Source: an uncultured Clostridia bacterium
GTDB lineage: Bacteria > Bacillota > Clostridia > Monoglobales > Monoglobaceae
NCBI GenBank assembly: GCA_934463175.1
Contig: CAKSIW010000091.1
Coordinates: 1 to 9,625, forward strand
Direction: 5' to 3'
Length of the DNA stretch: 9,625 nt
Position 1 is the stretch's first letter, and each line of letters begins with the position of its first letter. Below the pieces are notes generated by a model. That model made no database searches, was not told the origin of the DNA, and saw only the letters and a program-made list of their open reading frames with translations. Below are positions 1 to 5,428 of this stretch, in pieces. A program made the translations under genes and the position numbers.

Positions 1-79
1 AAAAAATTCCTCCTATGATATTATTTATATTCTATCATAGAAGGAATCAAATTTACAGACTTTTTTTCACACTCTCCCC
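1..79 (-). mobile_element. Partial insertion sequence end (IS256-like, inferred), transposase off-window to the left
   Basis: Read on the minus strand from the inside of the window outwards, this stretch begins GGGGAGAGTGTGA, then an A-tract, then TCTGTAAATT, a hairpin, and finally AGGAGG (complement of 9-14) placed 8 nt before the window edge, where a start codon would fit. That is the arrangement expected for the 5' end of an IS: terminal inverted repeat, promoter region, then the transposase ribosome binding site. The same terminal motif recurs, diverged, at 9548-9625 in the opposite orientation. The exact tip is uncertain by a few bases (about 76-79). Assignment to the IS256 (mutator-type) family rests on the look of the ends only; no transposase residue is visible. 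Confidence 0.6.
6..47 (-). promoter_or_regulatory. Hairpin sequestering the putative transposase Shine-Dalgarno; also terminator-like
   Basis: Arms 6-20 and 33-47 pair over 15 positions with one mismatch, around a 12-nt loop. On the minus strand the second arm contains AGGAGG (9-14) and is followed by a run of T (6-1). It can be read two ways. It may be an intrinsic terminator stopping transcription that enters the IS from outside. It may also be a Shine-Dalgarno trap of the kind known for IS10 and IS50, where only transcripts entering from outside carry both arms and hide the ribosome binding site. The two readings are compatible. Confidence 0.55.
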
Positions 80-596
80 GATCTTAATTTTTCAACTTTC
101 TTGTCATTTCCTTTTACCGAAACATAATATTGGCACATAGAAAAAACAAACCCTGAAACATACTTATTTTCAAATCTTTCCAAATCCTCGTCTGATATAA
201 ATTCTTTTATTAACATATTTGCTGATTTTCTATATCTATCTAATAGAATTGGATTACTAATGATTTTATTTGTTGTTTTTTATTTGTTGTTTTTTCTTTA
301 TAGTTTTTATCTAAAGTGCCATTTAGTATACTTTGATTCATTCCTTTATAAATTTTGAAACAATACCTATCCGCCAATGAACCTAATTCTTGCAATGCCA
401 TTCCGATAATATAAATCATTAAAATAAGACCAAGTCCTTTTGCAAATGACATCTTATCCCATACTAAAGAATTAATTTCTGTACTAACTGCACCGCAACC
501 AAAGACAAATATAGTTCCTGCTAATAGTACATTAAAAAAATCATATATTCCTAATTGTTCTGAAAAACTGGTCGTATAAAAAGTGATACTTTTCAC
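67..596 (-). pseudogene. Small two-helix membrane protein, frameshifted and 3'-truncated by an IS
   Basis: I do not recognise the family. The start is GTG at 594-596, chosen because GGAGG lies 8 nt upstream. The intact part has two hydrophobic segments, about residues 20-38 (LLAGTIFVFG core) and 53-70 (GLGLILMIYIIGM core), then a charged cytosolic-looking tail. In the present frame translation ends at a TAG at 240-242 after 118 residues, with a tail of low-complexity Lys/Gln. Removing one copy of the 14-bp repeat at 267-294 restores a frame that stays open for about 60 more codons (including NPILLDRYRKSANMLIKEF and YVSGFVFSMCQYYVSVKGND) and reaches a TGA at 67-69 inside the IS, giving 171 residues. 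So the gene carries two lesions: the duplication, and loss of its 3' end to the IS. It lies 73 nt downstream of the AAA ATPase and is probably cotranscribed with it. Confidence 0.7.
267..294. repeat. Perfect 14-bp tandem duplication (frameshifting)
   Basis: The unit TATTTGTTGTTTTT occurs at 267-280 and again at 281-294 with no mismatch. Fourteen is not a multiple of three, so the second copy throws the membrane protein gene out of frame. The perfect identity suggests a recent slippage event, or a site that switches by gain and loss of a unit. Confidence 0.9.
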
Positions 597-669
597 AATT
601 CACACCTCCAAATACCCAATACTTCTGAAATACTCAACATATATTCCGAATTCGCTTGCAAACTGTTTT

Positions 670-1866
670 TTATTTTTCCAGCAACCATGAAAGAGCATAC
701 TTTTGTTTTATCCCGTTATATGATATAGGCGGGTCATTATCCATTGTAATAAGATACTTGGGATTATGATCTGAAATAATATCTAACGGTTCCAGCTCGC
801 GTTTCAATGTTTTTTCATCCCTTACAGACCATGCAACCTGATAATATTCTATATTTCCGTCATAGTCCTGTGCGACAAAATCAACCTCCGCCGAACCTGA
901 TTTCCCGACAAAAACTTTATACCCCCTTCGCAGTAACTCAAGGTATATAACATTTTCTAAAATGTGTCCCATATCAACATTCGCTGTTCCGAGTAAATAG
1001 TATCTCAATCCTACATCTGCAAGATAATATTTGTCGAGCAAACGCAAATGTTCTTTGCCCTTTATGTCATATCTTCCGACACGATACATAAGCAGACTGT
1101 CCATAATACCCTCAAGATAGTTTTCCACCGTGTGATTTGAAACCTTTCTTCCTATGCTCGTCATCGTATCTGCAATTTTTTTTGCGGAGCAAGTGTTCCC
1201 AATATTATCAAACATAAACTTAATAACACTTTTCAGCATAGCCGGATCACTGATATGTTTTCTTTCCACAATATCATTCAGCACGACTGTATTATATAAT
1301 CCATCCAGATAAGCATGAATATTTCTTCTATCGTTCAAACCAACCGTATACGGGAAAGAACTGTTATACACATAGTTTCGGTATAACTCCTCATGGCTCC
1401 TGCCTCCATCAAATGCACTCACATATTCCCTGAATGATAACGGCAGCATTTTAAGCTCTACATATCTCCCCGACAGTAATGTTGCAAGCTCACCCGACAT
1501 AAAGTATGCGTTTGAACCGGTGATATAGACATCTGCATTCTTTTGAATAAATAAGCTGTCAACAGCTTTTTCATATTTATTTACATGTTGTATTTCATCA
1601 AGAAAAATGTAATTCATCTTCCCGCTTATCATTTTTGACTTAACATATTCATACAAAGTCTTATACTCACAAAGCGGCTCATACTCCACATCTTCAAAAT
1701 TCAGAGATATTATTTGTTCTTCGCTGACTCCGCTTTCAAGCAGTTTCTCTTTATACAATTCAAACAGCGTTGATTTTCCGCAGCGTCGAATTCCGGTTAC
1801 AACCTTTATTATATTTTTCTCTCGCCATTCCATCAGAAAATTCAAATATTCGGTTCTTTGTATCAT
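670..1866 (-). CDS. AAA_14/DUF4143 family P-loop ATPase
   Basis: 398-residue ATPase of the AAA_14 plus DUF4143 architecture, a common Clostridia and archaeal family whose cellular role is unsettled. Visible motifs are Walker A GIRRCGKST (residues 25-33), Walker B YIFLDEIQ with D90 and E91, and sensor-like ITGSNA (about 115-120) followed by LSGRY. The C-terminal half is the DUF4143 domain with a PD-(D/E)XK-like core: E304 in LENVIYLELL, E327 and D329 in AEVDFV, then YYQVAW where the usual catalytic Lys is replaced (Q343-V), so nuclease activity is doubtful. No membrane segments or signal peptide. Start: ATG at 1864-1866 has GGCGGTGA about 5 nt upstream; a GTG at 1873-1875 is in frame but sits on that ribosome binding site. 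Its promoter is 1891-1919. It is only distantly similar to the second family member at 3003-4328. Confidence 0.9.
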   Translation of the reverse strand: MIQRTEYLNFLMEWREKNIIKVVTGIRRCGKSTLFELYKEKLLESGVSEEQIISLNFEDVEYEPLCEYKTLYEYVKSKMISGKMNYIFLDEIQHVNKYEKAVDSLFIQKNADVYITGSNAYFMSGELATLLSGRYVELKMLPLSFREYVSAFDGGRSHEELYRNYVYNSSFPYTVGLNDRRNIHAYLDGLYNTVVLNDIVERKHISDPAMLKSVIKFMFDNIGNTCSAKKIADTMTSIGRKVSNHTVENYLEGIMDSLLMYRVGRYDIKGKEHLRLLDKYYLADVGLRYYLLGTANVDMGHILENVIYLELLRRGYKVFVGKSGSAEVDFVAQDYDGNIEYYQVAWSVRDEKTLKRELEPLDIISDHNPKYLITMDNDPPISYNGIKQKYALSWLLEK

Positions 1867-1890
1867 TTTTATCACCGCCTTTTTGGAGTT

Positions 1891-1919
1891 ATAATACCAC
1901 TTTTACCGCAAAAAGTCAA
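1891..1919 (-). promoter_or_regulatory. Sigma-A type promoter of the first AAA ATPase
   Basis: On the minus strand: -35 TTGACT (1914-1919), 17-nt spacer, -10 TATTAT (1891-1896). Transcription would start near 1884, leaving a leader of about 18 nt before the ATG at 1866. The spacer holds a small dyad, ACTTTT (1899-1904) facing AAAAGT (1911-1916), which could be an operator half-site pair, but such AT-rich dyads arise easily by chance. Confidence 0.7.
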
Positions 1920-2096
1920 TAGTTTGAATTATGTTTTCACCTTTTGTTTAATATTAAATTTGTTTATACTGTTATTCCAGCTTTAATTAATTATATTTAT
2001 TGACAATCAAAGAACGTTGAATGTCTATTGAAATTTATCACATTTTTATTATATATTGATGGAAGCCAATGATTTTTTCAAGATAAGATTACACGT

Positions 2097-2123
2097 GCGG
2101 ACGAATTTTCTCGTTTCGTCCGC
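2097..2123 (-). repeat. Nine-bp perfect hairpin directly abutting the stop of the 69-residue ORF
   Basis: GCGGACGAA (2097-2105) and TTCGTCCGC (2115-2123) form a perfect 9-bp stem with a 9-nt loop, starting at the base after the TGA at 2124-2126. There is no T-run after it on either strand, so it is not a textbook intrinsic terminator. It may be a 3' stabilising or pausing hairpin. The GC-rich stem stands out from the AT-rich surroundings. Confidence 0.6.
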
Positions 2124-2333
2124 TCAAACATTCTTCCGAATCAACATATCGGTGCATTCCGTCAAATCTCTGTCGCCGGATTCAAAAACAACAACTCTCT
2201 TTTTCTTGTCATTTCTCAAGGTGATTCTGTTGAAAATCTCCCTCAGTGTCATATCAAAATTTGCTTTGCCTGCCTCGCTTGCCGCCACCCACACCTCTAT
2301 GACTCCAATACTCTCATTCACGGAAATTCTCAT
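2124..2333 (-). CDS. Small 69-residue protein, function unknown
   Basis: I do not recognise this family with confidence. The ATG at 2331-2333 is preceded by AAGGTGA with 5-nt spacing, a good ribosome binding site, which is the main reason to call it real. The protein is soluble-looking: an N-terminal stretch (MRISVNESIGVIEVWV) that could form two beta strands, a helical basic middle (TLREIFNRITLRNDKKK), then a strand-like KKRVVVFESG and a C-terminal helix. The compact alternating pattern suggests a small folded alpha/beta domain. It ends with TGA, followed at once by a 9-bp hairpin. The nearest clear upstream promoter is 2575-2603, but a strong terminator (2407-2437) lies between them, so expression would need readthrough or a promoter I cannot see. 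It may be a remnant of a mobile element; that is inference. Confidence 0.6.
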   Translation of the reverse strand: MRISVNESIGVIEVWVAASEAGKANFDMTLREIFNRITLRNDKKKRVVVFESGDRDLTECTDMLIRKNV

Positions 2334-2406
2334 AAAATCACCTTCTTTCGCTTTTTATTATTCCTGGATTTTCCTTGATTGATACATCTTTTGAATTTCG
2401 GCAAAC

Positions 2407-2437
2407 AAAAAAATGCGGAATAACCATCATTCCGCAT
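2407..2437 (-). terminator. Rho-independent terminator
   Basis: Minus-strand stem ATGCGGAAT (2429-2437) with ATTCCGCAT (2413-2421), 9 perfect base pairs, 7-nt loop, followed by a run of T (complement of 2407-2412). This is a clear intrinsic terminator for leftward transcription. It ends the candidate small transcript and would also stop readthrough from the AAA ATPase at 3003-4328. Confidence 0.85.
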
Positions 2438-2486
2438 TCATAAAAAACACTATTAAATCATACAATGACTCTTTGAATACAGGCAT
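2427..2486 (-). CDS. Possible 19-codon peptide ORF inside the small transcript
   Basis: ATG at 2484-2486 follows GGGA with a 6-nt spacer (weak ribosome binding site) and encodes MPVFKESLYDLIVFFMNAE, ending TGA at 2427-2429, inside the terminator loop. The peptide has a hydrophobic stretch (LIVFF), acidic ends, and no recognisable family. The ORF sits centrally in a unit with its own promoter and terminator, which is why it is listed. An ORF of 19 codons is easily due to chance, so confidence is low. Confidence 0.25.
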   Translation of the reverse strand: MPVFKESLYDLIVFFMNAE

Positions 2487-2574
2487 AAATATCCCGTTAA
2501 TACTAATTAAAGTTCAATCACGACATCTCGTATGCTAAGGATTACCCCATCATTGCATAAGTTTTTATACGGGT

Positions 2575-2603
2575 ATTATACCACAATATATTGTGGTTGT
2601 CAA
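2575..2603 (-). promoter_or_regulatory. Consensus promoter with a 16-bp palindromic operator in the spacer
   Basis: Minus strand: -35 TTGACA (2598-2603), 17-nt spacer, -10 TATAAT (2575-2580), both hexamers perfect. The spacer includes the perfect palindrome CCACAATATATTGTGG (2581-2596), fitting exactly between the two hexamers. A dimeric repressor bound there would block RNA polymerase. The site drives the short RNA ending at 2406. No matching regulator gene is obvious in the window. Confidence 0.8.
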
Positions 2604-3002
2604 TAACATTTTTAGAATATATTGATTTTATTATAAATTATATCGTTTTCACCCGCCAGTTAAAAATGATATAAATAATCTGTTTTGTCTGTTCAGTCTG
2701 CCCGGGTCAATGCAAAATCGATTGTTTCAAGAAGAATTTCAACACAGATTTTATGTACCCGACTTATATCAACTCTTCAATAATTTGTGTCTATCTTTTT
2801 GCACTGTCTTTGGGACTTAGGACAAATTTTCAAATACCGGAATCTCTGCAACCCGCATTATCACTCAATTTTTCGGTCGTTTTCATATGTGGGAGCAAAA
2901 AATTGCATTTTCCGACACTGTTTTCGGATATATTTTTGTTCGTTTTTTTCAAATCAATTCAGGTGTTTAACAGCCAAATCTATCAAACCGTCCATTTCCA
3001 CA
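2604..3002. other. Stretch of about 400 bp without an intact gene
   Basis: No intact minus-strand ORF has a ribosome binding site here. A plus-strand frame of 87 codons starts at 2753 but lacks a ribosome binding site and encodes a Phe/Ser/Ile-rich, non-protein-like sequence, so I treat it as chance. A minus-strand frame from 2995 to 2693 looks like decayed coding sequence and is listed separately. No clear terminator follows the AAA ATPase that ends at 3003, so its transcript may run as far as the terminator at 2407-2437. Confidence 0.6.
2693..2995 (-). pseudogene. Possible decayed coding relic
   Basis: One minus-strand frame of 101 codons starts at an ATG 7 nt after the stop of the AAA ATPase. 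It is broken by stops at four places (TGA; TGA-TAA; TGA; final TGA), yet the segments between look protein-like, for example MDGLIDLAVKHLN, FEKNEQKYIRKQCRKMQFF and VHKICVEILLETIDFALTRAD. I recognise no family. It may be an eroded third gene of the ATPase cluster or simply a fortuitous frame in AT-rich DNA. Confidence 0.25.
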
Positions 3003-4328
3003 TTACTTCATATTAAAAAACATAATATAATATATCGGCATATAAATAATTTTTCCGTTGCGTTTTACCTCACGGGCATTTGAAAGTACATATCCCTTTT
3101 TTATGCCGTAGTCTTCATTGGAAACAAAGTGATTCAATGCACTGTGCACCGTATAATCTTTTCCCGACTTAACCTCTATCGGCACCACCGAAAGACTGTC
3201 ATAATCATCAATCAAAAAATCAACCTCGCCTCTGCTCCTGTTGTCGTAATAAAAAAGATTAAACCCGTGCGCCTTCAATTCAGACGCCACAACAGATTCA
3301 TATACCGCTCCGAGATTTATACTTTTGTTATCGTCCAAAACTGCTCGGATATTATTTCTGTATAGAATGCTTGTGAGCATACCGACATCATTCAGATACA
3401 GTTTTAACAAATTCTTGCCGCTTGACTCAATTAACGGAAACACCGGGGCTGCTATTGCCTTTACCTCCAGTGTGATTCCGGCATGAATAAGATAATCAAA
3501 TTCATCCCGATAATCCGAAAAACGCTTTCCCTTAATGTCCTCGATATTTTGAATTACAATACGCTTTTTTTTATTTTCCAGTGTGGACGGTATTGCATCG
3601 TATATACGCCGTATTTTCAAACGGTTTTCTCTGTCGTATTTAGCTGCGTCAACCGCATAGTATTCGTGTATTTCATCCTGAATATTGCGTACATCGACAA
3701 TGTTTTTATTTTTGTTAAATGAATTTACCGCATCCGGAAGTCCGCCCACGAGCAGATACTTTTTGAACAAATCCAAAAGCTTTTCGTGTGTATTCTCATC
3801 AAGGCTTTCTTCATTTTCAAATCTCTTTCTGATTCCGCCTATAGCATAATCGTTAAATCCCTGACTAATTAGAAACTCCTCAAAATCAAGCGGATACATT
3901 CTTTTTACTTCTATACTCCCTATCGGAACAGATGTCGTTTTCGCAAGTGTAACTCCAAGCAGAGAGCCGCTTGCAATATATGTGAATTTATCGTCCTGTT
4001 TCAGAAATTTCAGCAGTGTGAGCAAATGCGGATAGGCCTGTATCTCATCAATGAATATGAGTGTATTTTCCTTATCCTTCATTTTCTCTCCGGCAATCAT
4101 GCTCACTTGCAAATAAAAATCATCAACTGTTTTGACATTTTCAAAAAGCTTGTTGCCGAGAAAATCTTCAACCATGTTTATTTCAATGTAATTTTCAAAA
4201 AGCTTTTCGGCGGTGTATCGGATAATGTATGTTTTACCAATTTGCCTTGCGCCGTCAATTATCAGAACTTTGTTTGAGTCCGATTTCATATAATCCTCAA
4301 TATACTTCTGAATTTTTCTGAATAACAT
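3003..4328 (-). CDS. AAA_14/DUF4143 family P-loop ATPase with intact nuclease-like motif
   Basis: 441-residue ATPase of the same broad family as the gene at 670-1866 but from a different branch. Walker A is GARQIGKT (26-33); Walker B is LIFIDEIQ with D94 and E95; the sensor-like region is YIASGSLLG (about 117-125); MYPLDFEEF (144-152) is a family hallmark. The DUF4143 part carries a complete PD-(D/E)XK-like set: E344 in GAVYESVV, E368 and D370 in GEVDF, and E385-x-K387 in PIEVKSGK. DNA binding or cleavage is therefore possible but unproven. Start: ATG at 4326-4328 has GAGGT 8 nt upstream; an in-frame ATG at 4347-4349 lacks one. Its promoter is 4394-4422. Such genes are often scattered in Clostridia genomes and their role is not established. 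Confidence 0.9.
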   Translation of the reverse strand: MLFRKIQKYIEDYMKSDSNKVLIIDGARQIGKTYIIRYTAEKLFENYIEINMVEDFLGNKLFENVKTVDDFYLQVSMIAGEKMKDKENTLIFIDEIQAYPHLLTLLKFLKQDDKFTYIASGSLLGVTLAKTTSVPIGSIEVKRMYPLDFEEFLISQGFNDYAIGGIRKRFENEESLDENTHEKLLDLFKKYLLVGGLPDAVNSFNKNKNIVDVRNIQDEIHEYYAVDAAKYDRENRLKIRRIYDAIPSTLENKKKRIVIQNIEDIKGKRFSDYRDEFDYLIHAGITLEVKAIAAPVFPLIESSGKNLLKLYLNDVGMLTSILYRNNIRAVLDDNKSINLGAVYESVVASELKAHGFNLFYYDNRSRGEVDFLIDDYDSLSVVPIEVKSGKDYTVHSALNHFVSNEDYGIKKGYVLSNAREVKRNGKIIYMPIYYIMFFNMK

Positions 4329-4349
4329 ATCCAAATACCTCTTTAACAT

Positions 4350-4409
4350 TTTTCAATATGTTTTCGTATATATTATACACACTTTTCAATAATATTATAG
4401 CATTGAAAA
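4350..4409. promoter_or_regulatory. Repeated 8-bp element TTTTCAAT around the promoter of the second ATPase
   Basis: TTTTCAAT occurs at 4350-4357 and 4383-4390, and its reverse complement ATTGAAAA at 4402-4409. The last two form a perfect 8-bp inverted repeat with an 11-nt gap that brackets the -10 box (4394-4399). The third copy lies 33 bp downstream, in the leader near the start codon. Two facing sites plus a distal one would suit a repressor, possibly acting on its own gene. The element is AT-rich, so chance is a real alternative. Confidence 0.45.
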
Positions 4410-4422
4410 CTACACTTGTCAA
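4394..4422 (-). promoter_or_regulatory. Consensus sigma-A promoter of the second AAA ATPase
   Basis: Minus strand: -35 TTGACA (4417-4422), 17-nt spacer, -10 TATAAT (4394-4399), a perfect match in both hexamers. Transcription would start near 4387, giving a leader of about 60 nt to the ATG at 4328. The perfect promoter implies strong basal transcription unless repressed. Confidence 0.85.
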
Positions 4423-4621
4423 CAAATTGTTTTTAAATACACCCATCATTCCATTTTCCCAAAATATTAACCAATGAATATTTCCTGTTCAAAGCAAAAC
4501 GCCGCACACCCAACGCCGACAGAGCGAACTTACACTTCGCCCGTATCAACAACATTCCGTTTCCGAAACCATTTGAAAAATAGAGCTTTCCCCCATTCTC
4601 ACTCCAAACAGATCCTTTGAC
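4423..4621. other. Spacer between the carbohydrate operon and the second ATPase
   Basis: No terminator with a T-run is visible after the esterase stop at 4622. A 16-codon minus-strand ORF (4546-4596, MGESSIFQMVSETECC) has GGAG 7 nt before its ATG and could be the start of a lost downstream gene. A 5-bp hairpin, GCGAA (4524-4528) with TTCGC (4536-4540), lies in a locally GC-richer patch. Without a terminator, operon transcripts may continue into the ATPase gene. Confidence 0.45.
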
Positions 4622-5329
4622 TTATGCCTTATCAACTTCATTTTTAACCTCTTTATATTTTTCAAAGTATCTTATTCCCAATACACGACAGGATTTTGAA
4701 TTAAAATGCAATCCGTCCTTCTTTAACTCTAAATCCTTTGCCTCCGCTACAGCACAAAGAGGCAGCTCTTCCGCGATTTCTCTTATTGTCATATTCATTT
4801 CCTTTGCACTGTTTATTGTGTATTCAGGCACAATATGCTCAGAAATTTCACCCATAATTATCGGGACAGCCTCAGCCTTCAGGTCTTTTCTTAATTGGTT
4901 CAGCATAAAAATAAGATTTTTCTTATATTCCTTGCACTTAAGATTTACGGAATCACTTTCGCCCTGATGCCAAATGATTCCGGCAAGCGTTGATGTGCGC
5001 ATGGCAAATTTCGCACTCATTACAGCATAATCATACAAAGCCTCTCCCGGCATCCATTGTGCAAGACGTGTTCCACCATTCGCACACGGAATAAGCCCGA
5101 TATCCTCGCCGAGATATTTTGCACATTCATCTGCAAAACTTGCCGCCAAACCTACACCACTGTGAAATTTATGACCGAACATTGCCCTGTCAGGGTTAAT
5201 AGGCTCGCTCATATCCACCCAAAGCCCCATTCTCAACATAAAGCACTTGGCGTTCACAATTTCAGAAACCTCGTCAAAATCGCCTCTGCCTGCCATATTC
5301 GATTGTCCAATCATTAAAAATGATTTCAT
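4622..5329 (-). CDS. SGNH-type carbohydrate acetylesterase (CE6 / sialate O-acetylesterase-like)
   Basis: 235-residue hydrolase of the SASA (DUF303) group, which includes CE6 acetylxylan esterases and sialate O-acetylesterases. It removes O-acetyl groups from sugars. Visible blocks: GQSNMAG with nucleophile S10, ANGGTRL (83-89) for the oxyanion region, IIWHQGESD (118-126), and DGLHF with the catalytic pair D205 and H208. There is no signal peptide (the first residues lead directly into the catalytic block), so it acts in the cytoplasm. Start: the ATG at 5327-5329 has AGGAGG with 6-nt spacing; a preceding in-frame ATG (5330-5332) is too close to it. It is the last gene of the GH3-GH5-esterase operon, which points to plant polysaccharide oligomers such as acetylated xylan or glucomannan rather than sialic acid. 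Confidence 0.85.
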   Translation of the reverse strand: MKSFLMIGQSNMAGRGDFDEVSEIVNAKCFMLRMGLWVDMSEPINPDRAMFGHKFHSGVGLAASFADECAKYLGEDIGLIPCANGGTRLAQWMPGEALYDYAVMSAKFAMRTSTLAGIIWHQGESDSVNLKCKEYKKNLIFMLNQLRKDLKAEAVPIIMGEISEHIVPEYTINSAKEMNMTIREIAEELPLCAVAEAKDLELKKDGLHFNSKSCRVLGIRYFEKYKEVKNEVDKA

Positions 5330-5339
5330 CATTTCCCTC

Positions 5340-5405
5340 CTAATGAGTTTCTTCATGAAATATTTTTCGCAATCCTGCAACGAAATATCTTTTTATGTTT
5401 TTCAT
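5340..5405 (-). CDS. Possible 21-codon leader ORF between GH5 and the esterase
   Basis: ATG at 5403-5405 with GGAG about 9 nt upstream encodes MKNIKRYFVAGLRKIFHEETH, a basic amphipathic peptide, ending in TAG at 5340-5342. The stop overlaps the ribosome binding site of the esterase (TAGGAGG), so ribosomes finishing here would be delivered to the next start. It could be a coupling ORF, a real small protein, or chance within a 99-nt gap. No family is recognised. Confidence 0.35.
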   Translation of the reverse strand: MKNIKRYFVAGLRKIFHEETH

Positions 5406-5428
5406 CAAAAAACACTCCGTTATAAAAA

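Larger units (their letters stand above)
2406..2568 (-). ncRNA. Candidate small RNA or short peptide-encoding transcript (about 160 nt)
   Basis: A consensus promoter (2575-2603) points leftwards into a short stretch that ends at a strong intrinsic terminator (2407-2437), giving a predicted RNA from about 2568 to 2406. I cannot match it to a known RNA family. It contains a possible fold-back TATGC (2552-2556) with GCATA (2532-2536) and a short ACGA/TCGT hairpin, so some 5' structure is possible. It also contains a 19-codon ORF at 2427-2486. It could be a regulatory RNA, a mRNA for a small peptide, or an attenuated leader for the 69-residue gene downstream. Confidence 0.4.

Noticed and set aside
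2000..2029. Rightward promoter TTGACA with TCTATT at 18-nt spacing
   Set aside because: The -10 is poor and there is no plus-strand gene downstream for it to serve.
2056..2382. Plus-strand ORF of 108 codons over the 69-residue gene
   Set aside because: It lies antisense to an ORF with a good ribosome binding site, has none itself, and its composition is that of a reversed reading frame.
2753..3083. Plus-strand ORFs of 87 and 98 codons
   Set aside because: No ribosome binding site, no promoter, hydrophobic low-information composition, and overlap with the 3' end of the ATPase on the other strand.
4622..5380. Longer esterase beginning at 5380 (252 residues)
   Set aside because: The upstream ATG has no ribosome binding site and the extra 17 residues fall before AGGAGG, which clearly serves the ATG at 5327-5329.
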